A stretch of 6,172 nucleotides of DNA. Origin: a bacterium (GTDB lineage: Bacteria > Patescibacteriota > Patescibacteriia > S139-126 > S139-133). Shown here piece by piece: positions 1 to 5,716 of the stretch; within the stretch, counting starts at the first letter, position 1; every line of letters begins with the position of its first letter. The stretch spans positions 1 to 6,172 of the forward strand of contig JAUIEQ010000049.1 of assembly GCA_030429785.1 (NCBI GenBank), written 5' to 3'. The translations under genes were made by a program, and so were the position numbers. The notes under the pieces were generated by a model. The model was given only the letters and a program-made list of their open reading frames with translations. It made no database searches and had not been told where the DNA came from.

Positions 1-203
1 TGCAGCGGCTCCTTGTAGTGCTTGCACTGATAGTTGTCCCACTCGTCGTCGGAGACGAATGCCACAACGTCCCGCCCGAGGTCGCCCGCTCCACCGCATC
101 GCTCAACGCGCTGGTACCGGCTCTTCAGGCTGTGGGCCCACTCCAGAGCGAAGTCCTCCCACTGGCCTGCGGAGAAGACGCGCAGGAGGTCGATGGCGGG
201 CAC
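1..203 (-). CDS. Mrr-like PD-(D/E)xK nuclease fragment, partial
   Basis: Read on the minus strand, this stretch is an open frame that runs off the left edge. It gives 67 residues from a GTG at 201-203; the frame is open back to a TGA at 225-227. The fragment has an amphipathic start with QWEDF and LEWAHSL, then GGAGDLGRDVVAF, then WDNYQCKHY. The Asp of GRD (complement of 69-71) and the Gln and Lys of QCK (27-29 and 21-23) match the D...QxK catalytic pattern of Mrr-type restriction endonuclease folds. Known members cut DNA, often in restriction or other defence systems; the specific role here cannot be told. By hand count 56 of 65 codons end in G or C, quite unlike the rest of the window. It therefore probably comes from another, high-GC genome. 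The true start and the C-terminal part are unknown. No BLAST was run, and the family call rests on motifs alone. Confidence 0.6.
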   Translation of the reverse strand, partial: MPAIDLLRVFSAGQWEDFALEWAHSLKSRYQRVERCGGAGDLGRDVVAFVSDDEWDNYQCKHYKEPL

Positions 204-1413
204 AATCGTGTTGCCAGCAGGAGCTCAAACCCCGCCACCACAATACCACATCCCAGCACCAACAATAGTTGATGTAGTACAGCGACAAGCTCCCTTTGCT
301 GCACTGCCGGTTATCACTGGTGTTACCTTCAATCATACGTTGGTTGATGTGTATATAGATGATGTGTTTTATGGAAAAGCAACTGTACAAGATCATGAAT
401 CTGGTGTGGCTAGCTTTTCTTACGTGCCGTTTTTACCACTGTCAGTTGGTCAGCACACCATTAAGGCAGTTGCGCGATCGCTTGATCAATCAGTGCGAAG
501 TGCAGAATCTGCCTTTGTTACTGTATTGATTGAGGACGTTGTGCTTGCGCCTACATTGCAGGACGCGACTGTTGATAGCGATGGTAGGACCATGATCAAT
601 GGTTTGATTGGTAATGATCATACTGTTGAAATTTATATTAATGATGTATTGCACGCTTCGTTCGTGCCGCCAACAAGTAAGAGTGGGATTACTAGTTTTT
701 GGTACAAACCAAACCTTGCAAATGGTGAGTACACGGTAACTGCGCGAGCAGTTACGCCAGCAGGTTCGGTGAGCGATTTTGCAACACAACAACTTGTTGT
801 AGACACTAGTGTTGTTGCGGATGTAGAGCCAACTACGCCTGAAGCAGGTACTCAAGAAAACACCAATACTGACAATGAGCAATCTATGCATGAGCAGGAA
901 ACGGAAACTGAAATGACTGAACCTGAGCATCAAGCAGACGTTCCAGTAATTACAACACCAGAAGATTTAGAGGCTTTGCTTGAAACAAGCGATCCAGTAG
1001 TAGTTGAGCCTACCGAGCCAGAAACACCTGTTGTGATGGTAGATACAGAGCAAGAAGGCGATGTAGTGATTGCTGAGCCAGAAGATCAATCAGAGTTAGC
1101 GCTTGGTGATGTGCAGTCTGATATGGTTATTGAAAGCGGCGAGGGTAGTGAAGCTATGGAAGAGAAAGAAGATGATGAGCCAGTTATTTTTGGAGCAGAT
1201 GATGAGCAGATTGATGAAGGTGTTGCCGAAGAACGTATCAATGATATTGATGAGGATATACAAGAGCGCAATCGAACAACAGGATTTGTTATCTTGCTTG
1301 TTATCGCAATTATTCTGGCTATCTGGTATGTTCGTGAAAAGCGACAAGCAGAACGTGAGCGAGTAAGCGGAGATGCTATTGATCAAGATGACGACAATCT
1401 TTTGAACAATTAG
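193..1413 (+). CDS. Surface protein: two Ig-like repeats, acidic stalk, C-terminal TM anchor (5' end lost)
   Basis: I do not recognise this as a named gene. From the in-frame ATG at 193 it gives 406 residues. Two tandem beta-rich repeats (about residues 21-118 and 119-204) align by eye: VDVYIDDVFYGKA with VEIYINDVLHASF, then GVASFSYVP with GITSFWYKP, then GQHTIKAVAR with GEYTVTARAV. This resembles bacterial Ig-like adhesion modules. Next comes a Glu/Asp/Thr/Pro/Val-rich stalk; nt 811-1164 hold no Lys or Arg codon. A single hydrophobic segment (nt 1282-1332, residues 364-380) is followed by a basic REKRQAERER tail, so the C-terminus should be cytoplasmic and the repeats outside. PAGAQ at about 214-228 looks like the end of a signal peptide (AGA before Q), but the hydrophobic core upstream is missing and GC-rich foreign sequence takes its place. 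The start at 193 is therefore only the first in-frame ATG; a TTG at 34 is also open. Neither is likely to be native. A strong terminator follows the stop. Confidence 0.75.
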   Translation: MAGTIVLPAGAQTPPPQYHIPAPTIVDVVQRQAPFAALPVITGVTFNHTLVDVYIDDVFYGKATVQDHESGVASFSYVPFLPLSVGQHTIKAVARSLDQSVRSAESAFVTVLIEDVVLAPTLQDATVDSDGRTMINGLIGNDHTVEIYINDVLHASFVPPTSKSGITSFWYKPNLANGEYTVTARAVTPAGSVSDFATQQLVVDTSVVADVEPTTPEAGTQENTNTDNEQSMHEQETETEMTEPEHQADVPVITTPEDLEALLETSDPVVVEPTEPETPVVMVDTEQEGDVVIAEPEDQSELALGDVQSDMVIESGEGSEAMEEKEDDEPVIFGADDEQIDEGVAEERINDIDEDIQERNRTTGFVILLVIAIILAIWYVREKRQAERERVSGDAIDQDDDNLLNN

Positions 1414-1432
1414 TTCTTGCAATTATCTCAAC

Positions 1433-1465
1433 AAAACAGCCCTTGTGCATAGGGCTGTTTTTTTT
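1433..1465 (+). terminator. Rho-independent terminator after the surface-protein gene
   Basis: There is a perfect 11-bp stem, AAAACAGCCCT (1433-1443) with AGGGCTGTTTT (1451-1461), and a 7-nt loop TGTGCAT. An uninterrupted run of eight T at 1458-1465 overlaps the 3' arm. It begins 19 nt after the stop codon. It separates the surface-protein transcript from nusA. The A-rich left flank could also let it act weakly on minus-strand transcripts. Confidence 0.93.
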
Positions 1466-1564
1466 GTATGCCTTTGCAAAGACGTGCTGTTTTCGGGCTG
1501 TGGTAAGGTTATTTTTATTGTTTTGATGCATTGTAGCTGAGTCAAGTTTAAGAAATTGGTACTC
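1466..1564. other. Intergenic stretch between terminator and nusA promoter
   Basis: I see no credible gene or RNA here. The only feature is a short palindrome, CTTTGCAAAG, at 1472-1481, which is unremarkable for this base composition. The stretch is T-rich and has stops in all useful frames. It lies just upstream of the putative nusA promoter. Confidence 0.5.
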
Positions 1565-1593
1565 TTGCCAAAAATAGCATTCTTTGCTATGGT
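1565..1593 (+). promoter_or_regulatory. Putative sigma-70-type promoter of nusA with extended -10
   Basis: TTGCCA (1565-1570) and TATGGT (1588-1593) are separated by exactly 17 bp. TGC directly precedes the -10 element, which makes it an extended -10. Transcription would start near 1600 and give a leader of about 89 nt. A 6-bp inverted repeat, ATAGCA (1574-1579) with TGCTAT (1585-1590), overlaps the -10 element and could be an operator. A competing -10-like TATACT at 1644-1649 has no fitting -35 box. The call rests on sequence match alone. Confidence 0.5.
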
Positions 1594-1605
1594 ATGGGTA
1601 GTTAG

Positions 1606-1663
1606 ACTAGTATAGAAATATACTAGTTATTTTTTTCAAAAACTATACTGGGTTTTGAAAAGA
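1606..1663 (+). promoter_or_regulatory. Structured leader of nusA: two adjacent hairpins
   Basis: Hairpin 1 is a perfect 9-bp stem, ACTAGTATA (1606-1614) and TATACTAGT (1619-1627), closed by a GAAA tetraloop. A T-rich tract up to 1636 follows, so it resembles a weak intrinsic terminator. Hairpin 2 pairs TTTTCAAAA (1633-1641) with TTTTGAAAA (1653-1661) around an 11-nt loop. That loop holds CTATACT (1643-1649), which is the reverse complement of AGTATAG (1609-1615) in hairpin 1, so an alternative pairing or pseudoknot is possible. The repeats are seen directly; attenuation or autoregulation of nusA is inference. They could instead be DNA operators. Confidence 0.5.
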
Positions 1664-1688
1664 CAATTTAATAGCTACTTACAAATAT

Positions 1689-3029
1689 ATGTCTACACAA
1701 ATTTTACAAGCAATTGAGCAGATCTGTGATGAAAAAGGTTTGCCAAAAGATAAAGTGATTGAAACAATCGAGCAGGCACTAGCAGCTGCGTACAAAAAAG
1801 ACAATCAAGCCAAGGATAAGAATATTAAAGTTGAATTTGATATTGAAACTGGTGGCGCGCGTGTGTTTGATGAAAAAGAAGTGGTTGAAGATTTTGATCT
1901 TGAGCCTGTTGAAGAAAAGCGTGAAGCATTGCGTGAGCAACGATTGGCAGCTGAGGAGGCTGGTGATACGGAGCTTGCCGAGAAGCTTGATGAAGAAGAA
2001 AAAGAGTTGCCTCGATTTCATGCAAAAAGTGAATTGATGCTGTCTGAAGCAGTGACTATCAAACCCGATGCTGCGATTGGTGACATTATCCGAACAGAAA
2101 TGCCAGTAACAGAAGAGTATGGTCGTATGGCAGCACAAACTGCCAAGCAAGTGATTATTCAACGACTTCGAGAGGTTGAGCGCGATATTGTGTTTGATGA
2201 ATTTCAAGAGCAGCAAGGTGAGTTGATCAATGGTGTGATTCAACGACAGGAAGGCAGTGTTGTCTTGGTTGACCTTCATCGAACAACTGGTGTGATGCCA
2301 TTGTCTGACAGTGTTCGTACTGAGCGATATCGACCAGGTTCACGAATGCGATTTTATGTCAAAGAAGTTCGTATGGGCGGCAAGGGACCTGAAGTGTACT
2401 TGTCACGATCACATCCTGAAATGATTCGGAAGATGTTTGAATTAGAAGTTCCGGAAATCACAACTGGTACAGTGGAAATCAAGGCAATTGCTCGTGAAGC
2501 AGGTGCTCGATCAAAGATTGCTGTGTTTACTGATCAAGATAACATCGATCCGGTTGGTTCATGTGTTGGTCAGCGCGGTACTCGTGTACAAACAGTTATT
2601 AACGAGCTTGGGGGTGAAAAAATTGATATTATTGAATGGGATGATGACCCAGCACAATTTGTGGCACATGCGTTATCACCAGCTGCGATCATCAATGTAG
2701 AGCTTGATGAGGCAGAGCATCGAGCGACAGTATTGGTTCGAGAAGACCAGCTCTCATTAGCAATTGGTAAGGCTGGTCAAAATGTTCGACTGGCAGCAAA
2801 GCTTACTGGTTGGAAAATTGATATTATGTCAGAAAGCGGTGCAGTAATGACATCTGACGGTCCTGCTGAAGCAGGTGCATCTGCTGAGGTGGTTGAAGAA
2901 ACGCCTGATTCCGAAGAGGTTGCTCCTGCAGCAGACGAAGATACAGCCGAAGAGTCTGAACTTCAAGCTGAGTCAGTTGAAGTTGAGCAGGAGACGGTCG
3001 AAGATGTTGAAAATGATGCAGTAGCCTAA
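1689..3029 (+). CDS. nusA: Transcription termination/antitermination factor NusA
   Basis: NusA binds RNA polymerase and nascent RNA in the cytoplasm and modulates pausing, intrinsic termination and antitermination. The 446 residues follow the family order. The N-terminal polymerase-binding domain begins at residue 1, includes AAAYKKD, and ends with the conserved AAQTAKQVIIQRLREVERD at about 148-166. An S1 domain covers about 175-243. KH1 covers about 250-330, with GQRG at 294-297 and VINELGGEKIDII. KH2 covers about 332-380, with GKAG at 360-363 followed by QNVRLAAKLTGW. About 40 charged, helix-prone residues (about 68-108, rich in Glu, Arg, Lys) are inserted in the N-terminal domain. The last 60 residues or so are a low-complexity acidic tail; the C-terminal acidic-repeat domains of Escherichia coli NusA are absent. 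The ATG is preceded by an A/T-rich stretch with no Shine-Dalgarno. The usual partners rimP and infB are not adjacent here. The gene has its own putative promoter and leader. Confidence 0.96.
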   Translation: MSTQILQAIEQICDEKGLPKDKVIETIEQALAAAYKKDNQAKDKNIKVEFDIETGGARVFDEKEVVEDFDLEPVEEKREALREQRLAAEEAGDTELAEKLDEEEKELPRFHAKSELMLSEAVTIKPDAAIGDIIRTEMPVTEEYGRMAAQTAKQVIIQRLREVERDIVFDEFQEQQGELINGVIQRQEGSVVLVDLHRTTGVMPLSDSVRTERYRPGSRMRFYVKEVRMGGKGPEVYLSRSHPEMIRKMFELEVPEITTGTVEIKAIAREAGARSKIAVFTDQDNIDPVGSCVGQRGTRVQTVINELGGEKIDIIEWDDDPAQFVAHALSPAAIINVELDEAEHRATVLVREDQLSLAIGKAGQNVRLAAKLTGWKIDIMSESGAVMTSDGPAEAGASAEVVEETPDSEEVAPAADEDTAEESELQAESVEVEQETVEDVENDAVA

Positions 3030-3044
3030 TAATGAGTATGTTGA

Positions 3045-3074
3045 CAACAAGCTACACATCGGTGTAGCTTGTTG
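3045..3074 (+). terminator. Perfect 13-bp hairpin after nusA, terminator-like but without a U-tract
   Basis: CAACAAGCTACAC (3045-3057) and GTGTAGCTTGTTG (3062-3074) form a flawless 13-bp stem with an ATCG loop, starting 16 nt after the nusA stop. The 3' side reads CTTGTATGG and has no T run. Intrinsic termination would therefore be weak. It may be a partial terminator, a 3'-end stabilising or processing hairpin, or a site for factor-dependent termination. The structure is certain; its function is not. Confidence 0.55.
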
Positions 3075-3104
3075 CTTGTATGGCATGGGTGCCTGTTTCG
3101 TGTC

Positions 3105-3123
3105 CTTTGGAACATTCCAGAAG
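3105..3123. repeat. Short inverted repeat upstream of the pyrophosphatase gene
   Basis: TGGAA and TTCCA are separated by CA within CTTTGGAACATTCCAGAAG, and the outer bases extend the symmetry imperfectly. It lies about 57 nt before the favoured start codon, a position where a repressor operator would fit. No convincing -10 element is seen near it, so this is only a candidate. Confidence 0.25.
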
Positions 3124-3179
3124 ATAGTAACTAGTCTCTCATGACACAAAACGGAGGAATAATTATTAATACCGTTTAT

Positions 3180-5171
3180 ATGTCATACGAATGGTTAAGT
3201 ATCGTGGCAGCTTTGCTGGCTATTCTTTATAGTGCGTGGTTGACTCGATCTATTCTTAAGCAGCCAACTGGAGATGCTCAGATGCAAGCAATTGCTGAAG
3301 CTATTCAGGAGGGTGCAAAAGCGTATTTGAATAGGCAGTACAAAACAATCGCGTTTGTTGCAGTGATTGTCTTTATTGTATTGTGGGTGGCGCTTAATTT
3401 TGTTACAGCTGCTGGTTTTTTGGTCGGCGCGGTCTTGTCTGCGTTGGCAGGGTACATTGGAATGAATGTGTCAGTGCGTGCCAATGTCCGTACAACTGAA
3501 GCTGCTCGTTCGAGCATGAAAGAAGCATTGAGTGTTGCGGTCAAAGGTGGTGCGGTGACTGGATTGTTAGTTGCAGGACTTGCGCTGTTGGGAGTTGTTG
3601 GATTTTATATGGTAACTGGTGATTTGAAGGCGCTGATTGGACTTGGATTTGGTGGTTCATTAATTTCAGTGTTTGCACGACTTGGCGGTGGTATTTTTAC
3701 CAAGGCGGCTGATGTCGGAGCTGATTTGGTTGGTAAGGTAGAGGCGTCAATTCCAGAAGATGATCCTCGGAATCCGGCTGTTATTGCAGATAATGTTGGT
3801 GACAATGTTGGTGATTGTGCAGGTATGGCTGCTGATTTGTTTGAAACCTATGCAGTGACAGCAGTAGCTGCGATGTTGCTTGGTAGTTTAGTATTTAAAG
3901 ATTTTGCGCCGGCTGTTATCTTGCCAATTGTCATCGGCGCTATTTCAATTGTTGCTACAGTTGTTGGGGTATGGTTTGTCAAACTTGGTCGCGATAATAA
4001 TATCATGGGTGCGCTATACAAGGGTTTATTGGTTGCTGGAGTTTTGGCAACAGTTGTGTTGTATCCAGTGACAAATCAACTCATGGCAGGTGTTGGTATA
4101 TATGGTCCAATGAAACTGTACTTGGCGATTGTGGTTGGGATGGTTGTGACAGCGTTGTTGATTTTGGTAACTGATTATTATACATCTACAAAGTTTGCGC
4201 CGGTACGAAATATTGCCAAAGCATCGCAGTCAGGTCATGGCACTAATATTATTGCTGGTTTGGCTATGTCTATGCGGTCAACCGCTTGGCCAGTTGTCAT
4301 CATCGTTGCTGGAATTTTGGCAGCGCATTGGTTGGCTGACTTGTATGGTGTTGCGCTGGCAGCAATGAGTATGTTATCACTGACTGGTATTATTGTGACA
4401 ATTGATGCATTTGGTCCGATCACTGACAATGCTGGTGGTATTGCTGAAATGGCGCAGTTGCCTGAGTCTGTTCGGAACATAACTGATCCACTTGATGCAG
4501 TAGGAAATACTACCAAGGCTGTGACCAAAGGTTATGCGATTGGTTCAGCTGGTTTGGCTGCACTTGTCCTGTTTGCTGCCTATACGCAGGAGTTTGCTGA
4601 GTTGGGACGTGCATTGATTTTTAGATTGTCGGATCCGCTGGTAATTGCTGGGTTGTTTATTGGTGGGTTATTGCCATATTTATTTGCAGCTTTTGCGATG
4701 GAGGCGGTAGGAAAAAGTGCAGGTAAGGTTGTTCAAGAAGTTCGTCGGCAATTCAAAGAAATTCCAGGGATTATGGAAGGCCGAGCAAAGCCTGACTATA
4801 CATCGTCTGTTGATATTGTTACCAAGGATGCAATTCGTCAAATGATCGCACCGGCACTACTGCCTGTTGTTGCGCCTGTGTTGGTTGGGTTTATTCTTGG
4901 TCCAATCGCACTTGGTGGGTTGTTGGTGGGGTCAATTATTACTGGAATTTTTGTGGCTATTTCAATGGCAAATGGTGGCGGTGCATGGGATAATGCCAAA
5001 AAGTACATTGAAGATGGTAATTACGGAGGCAAAGGCAGCGAAGCACACAAAGCGGCAGTTACTGGAGACACAGTCGGTGATCCATACAAAGATACTGCAG
5101 GTCCTGCGGTGAACCCTATGATTAAAATTTTAAACGTGGTAGCATTGTTACTCGTTGCATTATTAGTTTAA
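3180..5171 (+). CDS. hppA: K+-independent H+-translocating membrane pyrophosphatase
   Basis: This integral membrane enzyme hydrolyses cytoplasmic pyrophosphate and uses the energy to pump cations across the membrane. The 663 residues are hydrophobic throughout, with the many helices expected of the usual 16-helix fold. Signature motifs are intact: DVGADLVGKVE at 178-188, then DDPRNPAVIADNVGDNVGD from 194, ITDNAGGIAEM, MANGGGAWDNAKKY near 596-609, and GDTVGDPYKDTAGPAVNP near 629-646. GNTTKA carries Lys at residue 446, where K+-dependent enzymes have Ala. By established family rules this indicates a K+-independent, H+-pumping type. I chose the ATG at 3180 because the first membrane helix then starts within a few residues, as in known homologues, and the ATATG context matches its neighbours. 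An in-frame ATG at 3141 would add 13 residues. A GGAGGA at 3153-3158 sits too far upstream (21 nt) to serve 3180 normally. It probably heads a transcript with the next two genes. Confidence 0.96.
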   Translation: MSYEWLSIVAALLAILYSAWLTRSILKQPTGDAQMQAIAEAIQEGAKAYLNRQYKTIAFVAVIVFIVLWVALNFVTAAGFLVGAVLSALAGYIGMNVSVRANVRTTEAARSSMKEALSVAVKGGAVTGLLVAGLALLGVVGFYMVTGDLKALIGLGFGGSLISVFARLGGGIFTKAADVGADLVGKVEASIPEDDPRNPAVIADNVGDNVGDCAGMAADLFETYAVTAVAAMLLGSLVFKDFAPAVILPIVIGAISIVATVVGVWFVKLGRDNNIMGALYKGLLVAGVLATVVLYPVTNQLMAGVGIYGPMKLYLAIVVGMVVTALLILVTDYYTSTKFAPVRNIAKASQSGHGTNIIAGLAMSMRSTAWPVVIIVAGILAAHWLADLYGVALAAMSMLSLTGIIVTIDAFGPITDNAGGIAEMAQLPESVRNITDPLDAVGNTTKAVTKGYAIGSAGLAALVLFAAYTQEFAELGRALIFRLSDPLVIAGLFIGGLLPYLFAAFAMEAVGKSAGKVVQEVRRQFKEIPGIMEGRAKPDYTSSVDIVTKDAIRQMIAPALLPVVAPVLVGFILGPIALGGLLVGSIITGIFVAISMANGGGAWDNAKKYIEDGNYGGKGSEAHKAAVTGDTVGDPYKDTAGPAVNPMIKILNVVALLLVALLV

Positions 5172-5183
5172 CCACACAAACAT

Positions 5184-5699
5184 ATGGAGCGGAAATTTTC
5201 TCGTGACCCATCACCAGTTGACTTAGCAGCAACTGATTTGAATGATCCTGAGGTAATGTCATTTCAAAAAGAAGTTGGTCACTCAATGGAGGTGATGGCA
5301 ATGGTGCTTGAGGCGCCTGCGAATTTCAGACCAATTATGAAAGACTTGATTGACCCAACACAGCAAGACAAGATACTCGAACAAATTGCAATGATTGATG
5401 AACATAGATTTCCTAACGTTTCAGATTTTATTGTAAAGATTACTGATATACTCGATTTTTTGAGGCAACACACTACCATTCATGAAGCATTGCTAGATGC
5501 TCGGGCTGATCTTGATGGCATGAAAGAGAATTCCTCTGCCAAACGTGAACAAGAAGTTTATATAGACGAGAAGAACAAAGAGCTGATAAAAATTCCCGAG
5601 ACAATAAGGCTATTGATGGAGCGTGCGGCGGAGTATGAGGATATACTTGATTTCTTAAACAGCCAAAACACCGGCAACAGCCTTGATAGGGCAGCATAA
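5184..5699 (+). CDS. Uncharacterised helical soluble protein
   Basis: I do not recognise this 171-residue protein. It has no signal peptide and no membrane segment, so it should be cytoplasmic. It has no Cys or Trp and only three Gly, and reads as mostly alpha-helix. The first 25 residues or so look less ordered (FSRDPSPVDLAATDLNDPEV). DILDFL occurs twice, at 88-93 and 153-158, each time followed by a polar stretch, which may mark two related helices. The segment at about 110-135 (GMKENSSAKREQEVYIDEKNKE) is highly charged and could be a linker or solvent-exposed helix. Its ATG lies 12 nt after the pyrophosphatase stop and its TAA 8 to 17 nt before the tig start, so it is probably translated from the same message. 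The even codon use and tight fit between two real genes argue that it is a true gene. Function cannot be inferred from position alone. Confidence 0.8.
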   Translation: MERKFSRDPSPVDLAATDLNDPEVMSFQKEVGHSMEVMAMVLEAPANFRPIMKDLIDPTQQDKILEQIAMIDEHRFPNVSDFIVKITDILDFLRQHTTIHEALLDARADLDGMKENSSAKREQEVYIDEKNKELIKIPETIRLLMERAAEYEDILDFLNSQNTGNSLDRAA

Positions 5700-5716
5700 T
5701 TTATTAAATGATTTAC

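Noticed and set aside
34..192. Extension of the surface protein upstream to the TTG at 34
   Set aside because: The added residues are Arg/Ser/Pro-rich antisense of the nuclease fragment, with no signal peptide. The bases belong to the GC-rich foreign part.
184..195. AGGAGG three bases before the ATG at 193, as a real ribosome binding site
   Set aside because: The spacing is too short. The bases are the complement of nuclease codons, and the main-contig genes lack such sites.
803..812. 10-bp palindrome ACACTAGTGT within the surface-protein gene
   Set aside because: It lies inside coding sequence with ordinary codons, and nothing nearby suggests an operator or terminator.
490..933. Minus-strand open frame of 147 codons
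   Set aside because: It is antisense to the Ig-like repeats and stalk; its low-complexity, Arg/Cys/Ile-rich translation shows no domain.
1779..2279. Minus-strand open frame of 166 codons inside nusA
   Set aside because: It is antisense to well-conserved NusA domains, and its translation is Phe/Leu/Asn/His-rich with no motif.
3041..3069. Promoter with consensus -35 TTGACA at 3041-3046 for the pyrophosphatase gene
   Set aside because: At 16-18 bp spacing no acceptable -10 is found (TGTAGC or GTAGCT), and the -35 box overlaps the 13-bp hairpin arm.
691..3135. Five copies of the palindrome ACTAGT (691, 805, 1606, 1622, 3130), two of them in the nusA leader and one before the pyrophosphatase gene
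   Set aside because: A 6-base word is expected once or twice by chance in this length. Two copies are arms of one hairpin and two lie inside coding sequence, so a shared operator is not supported.
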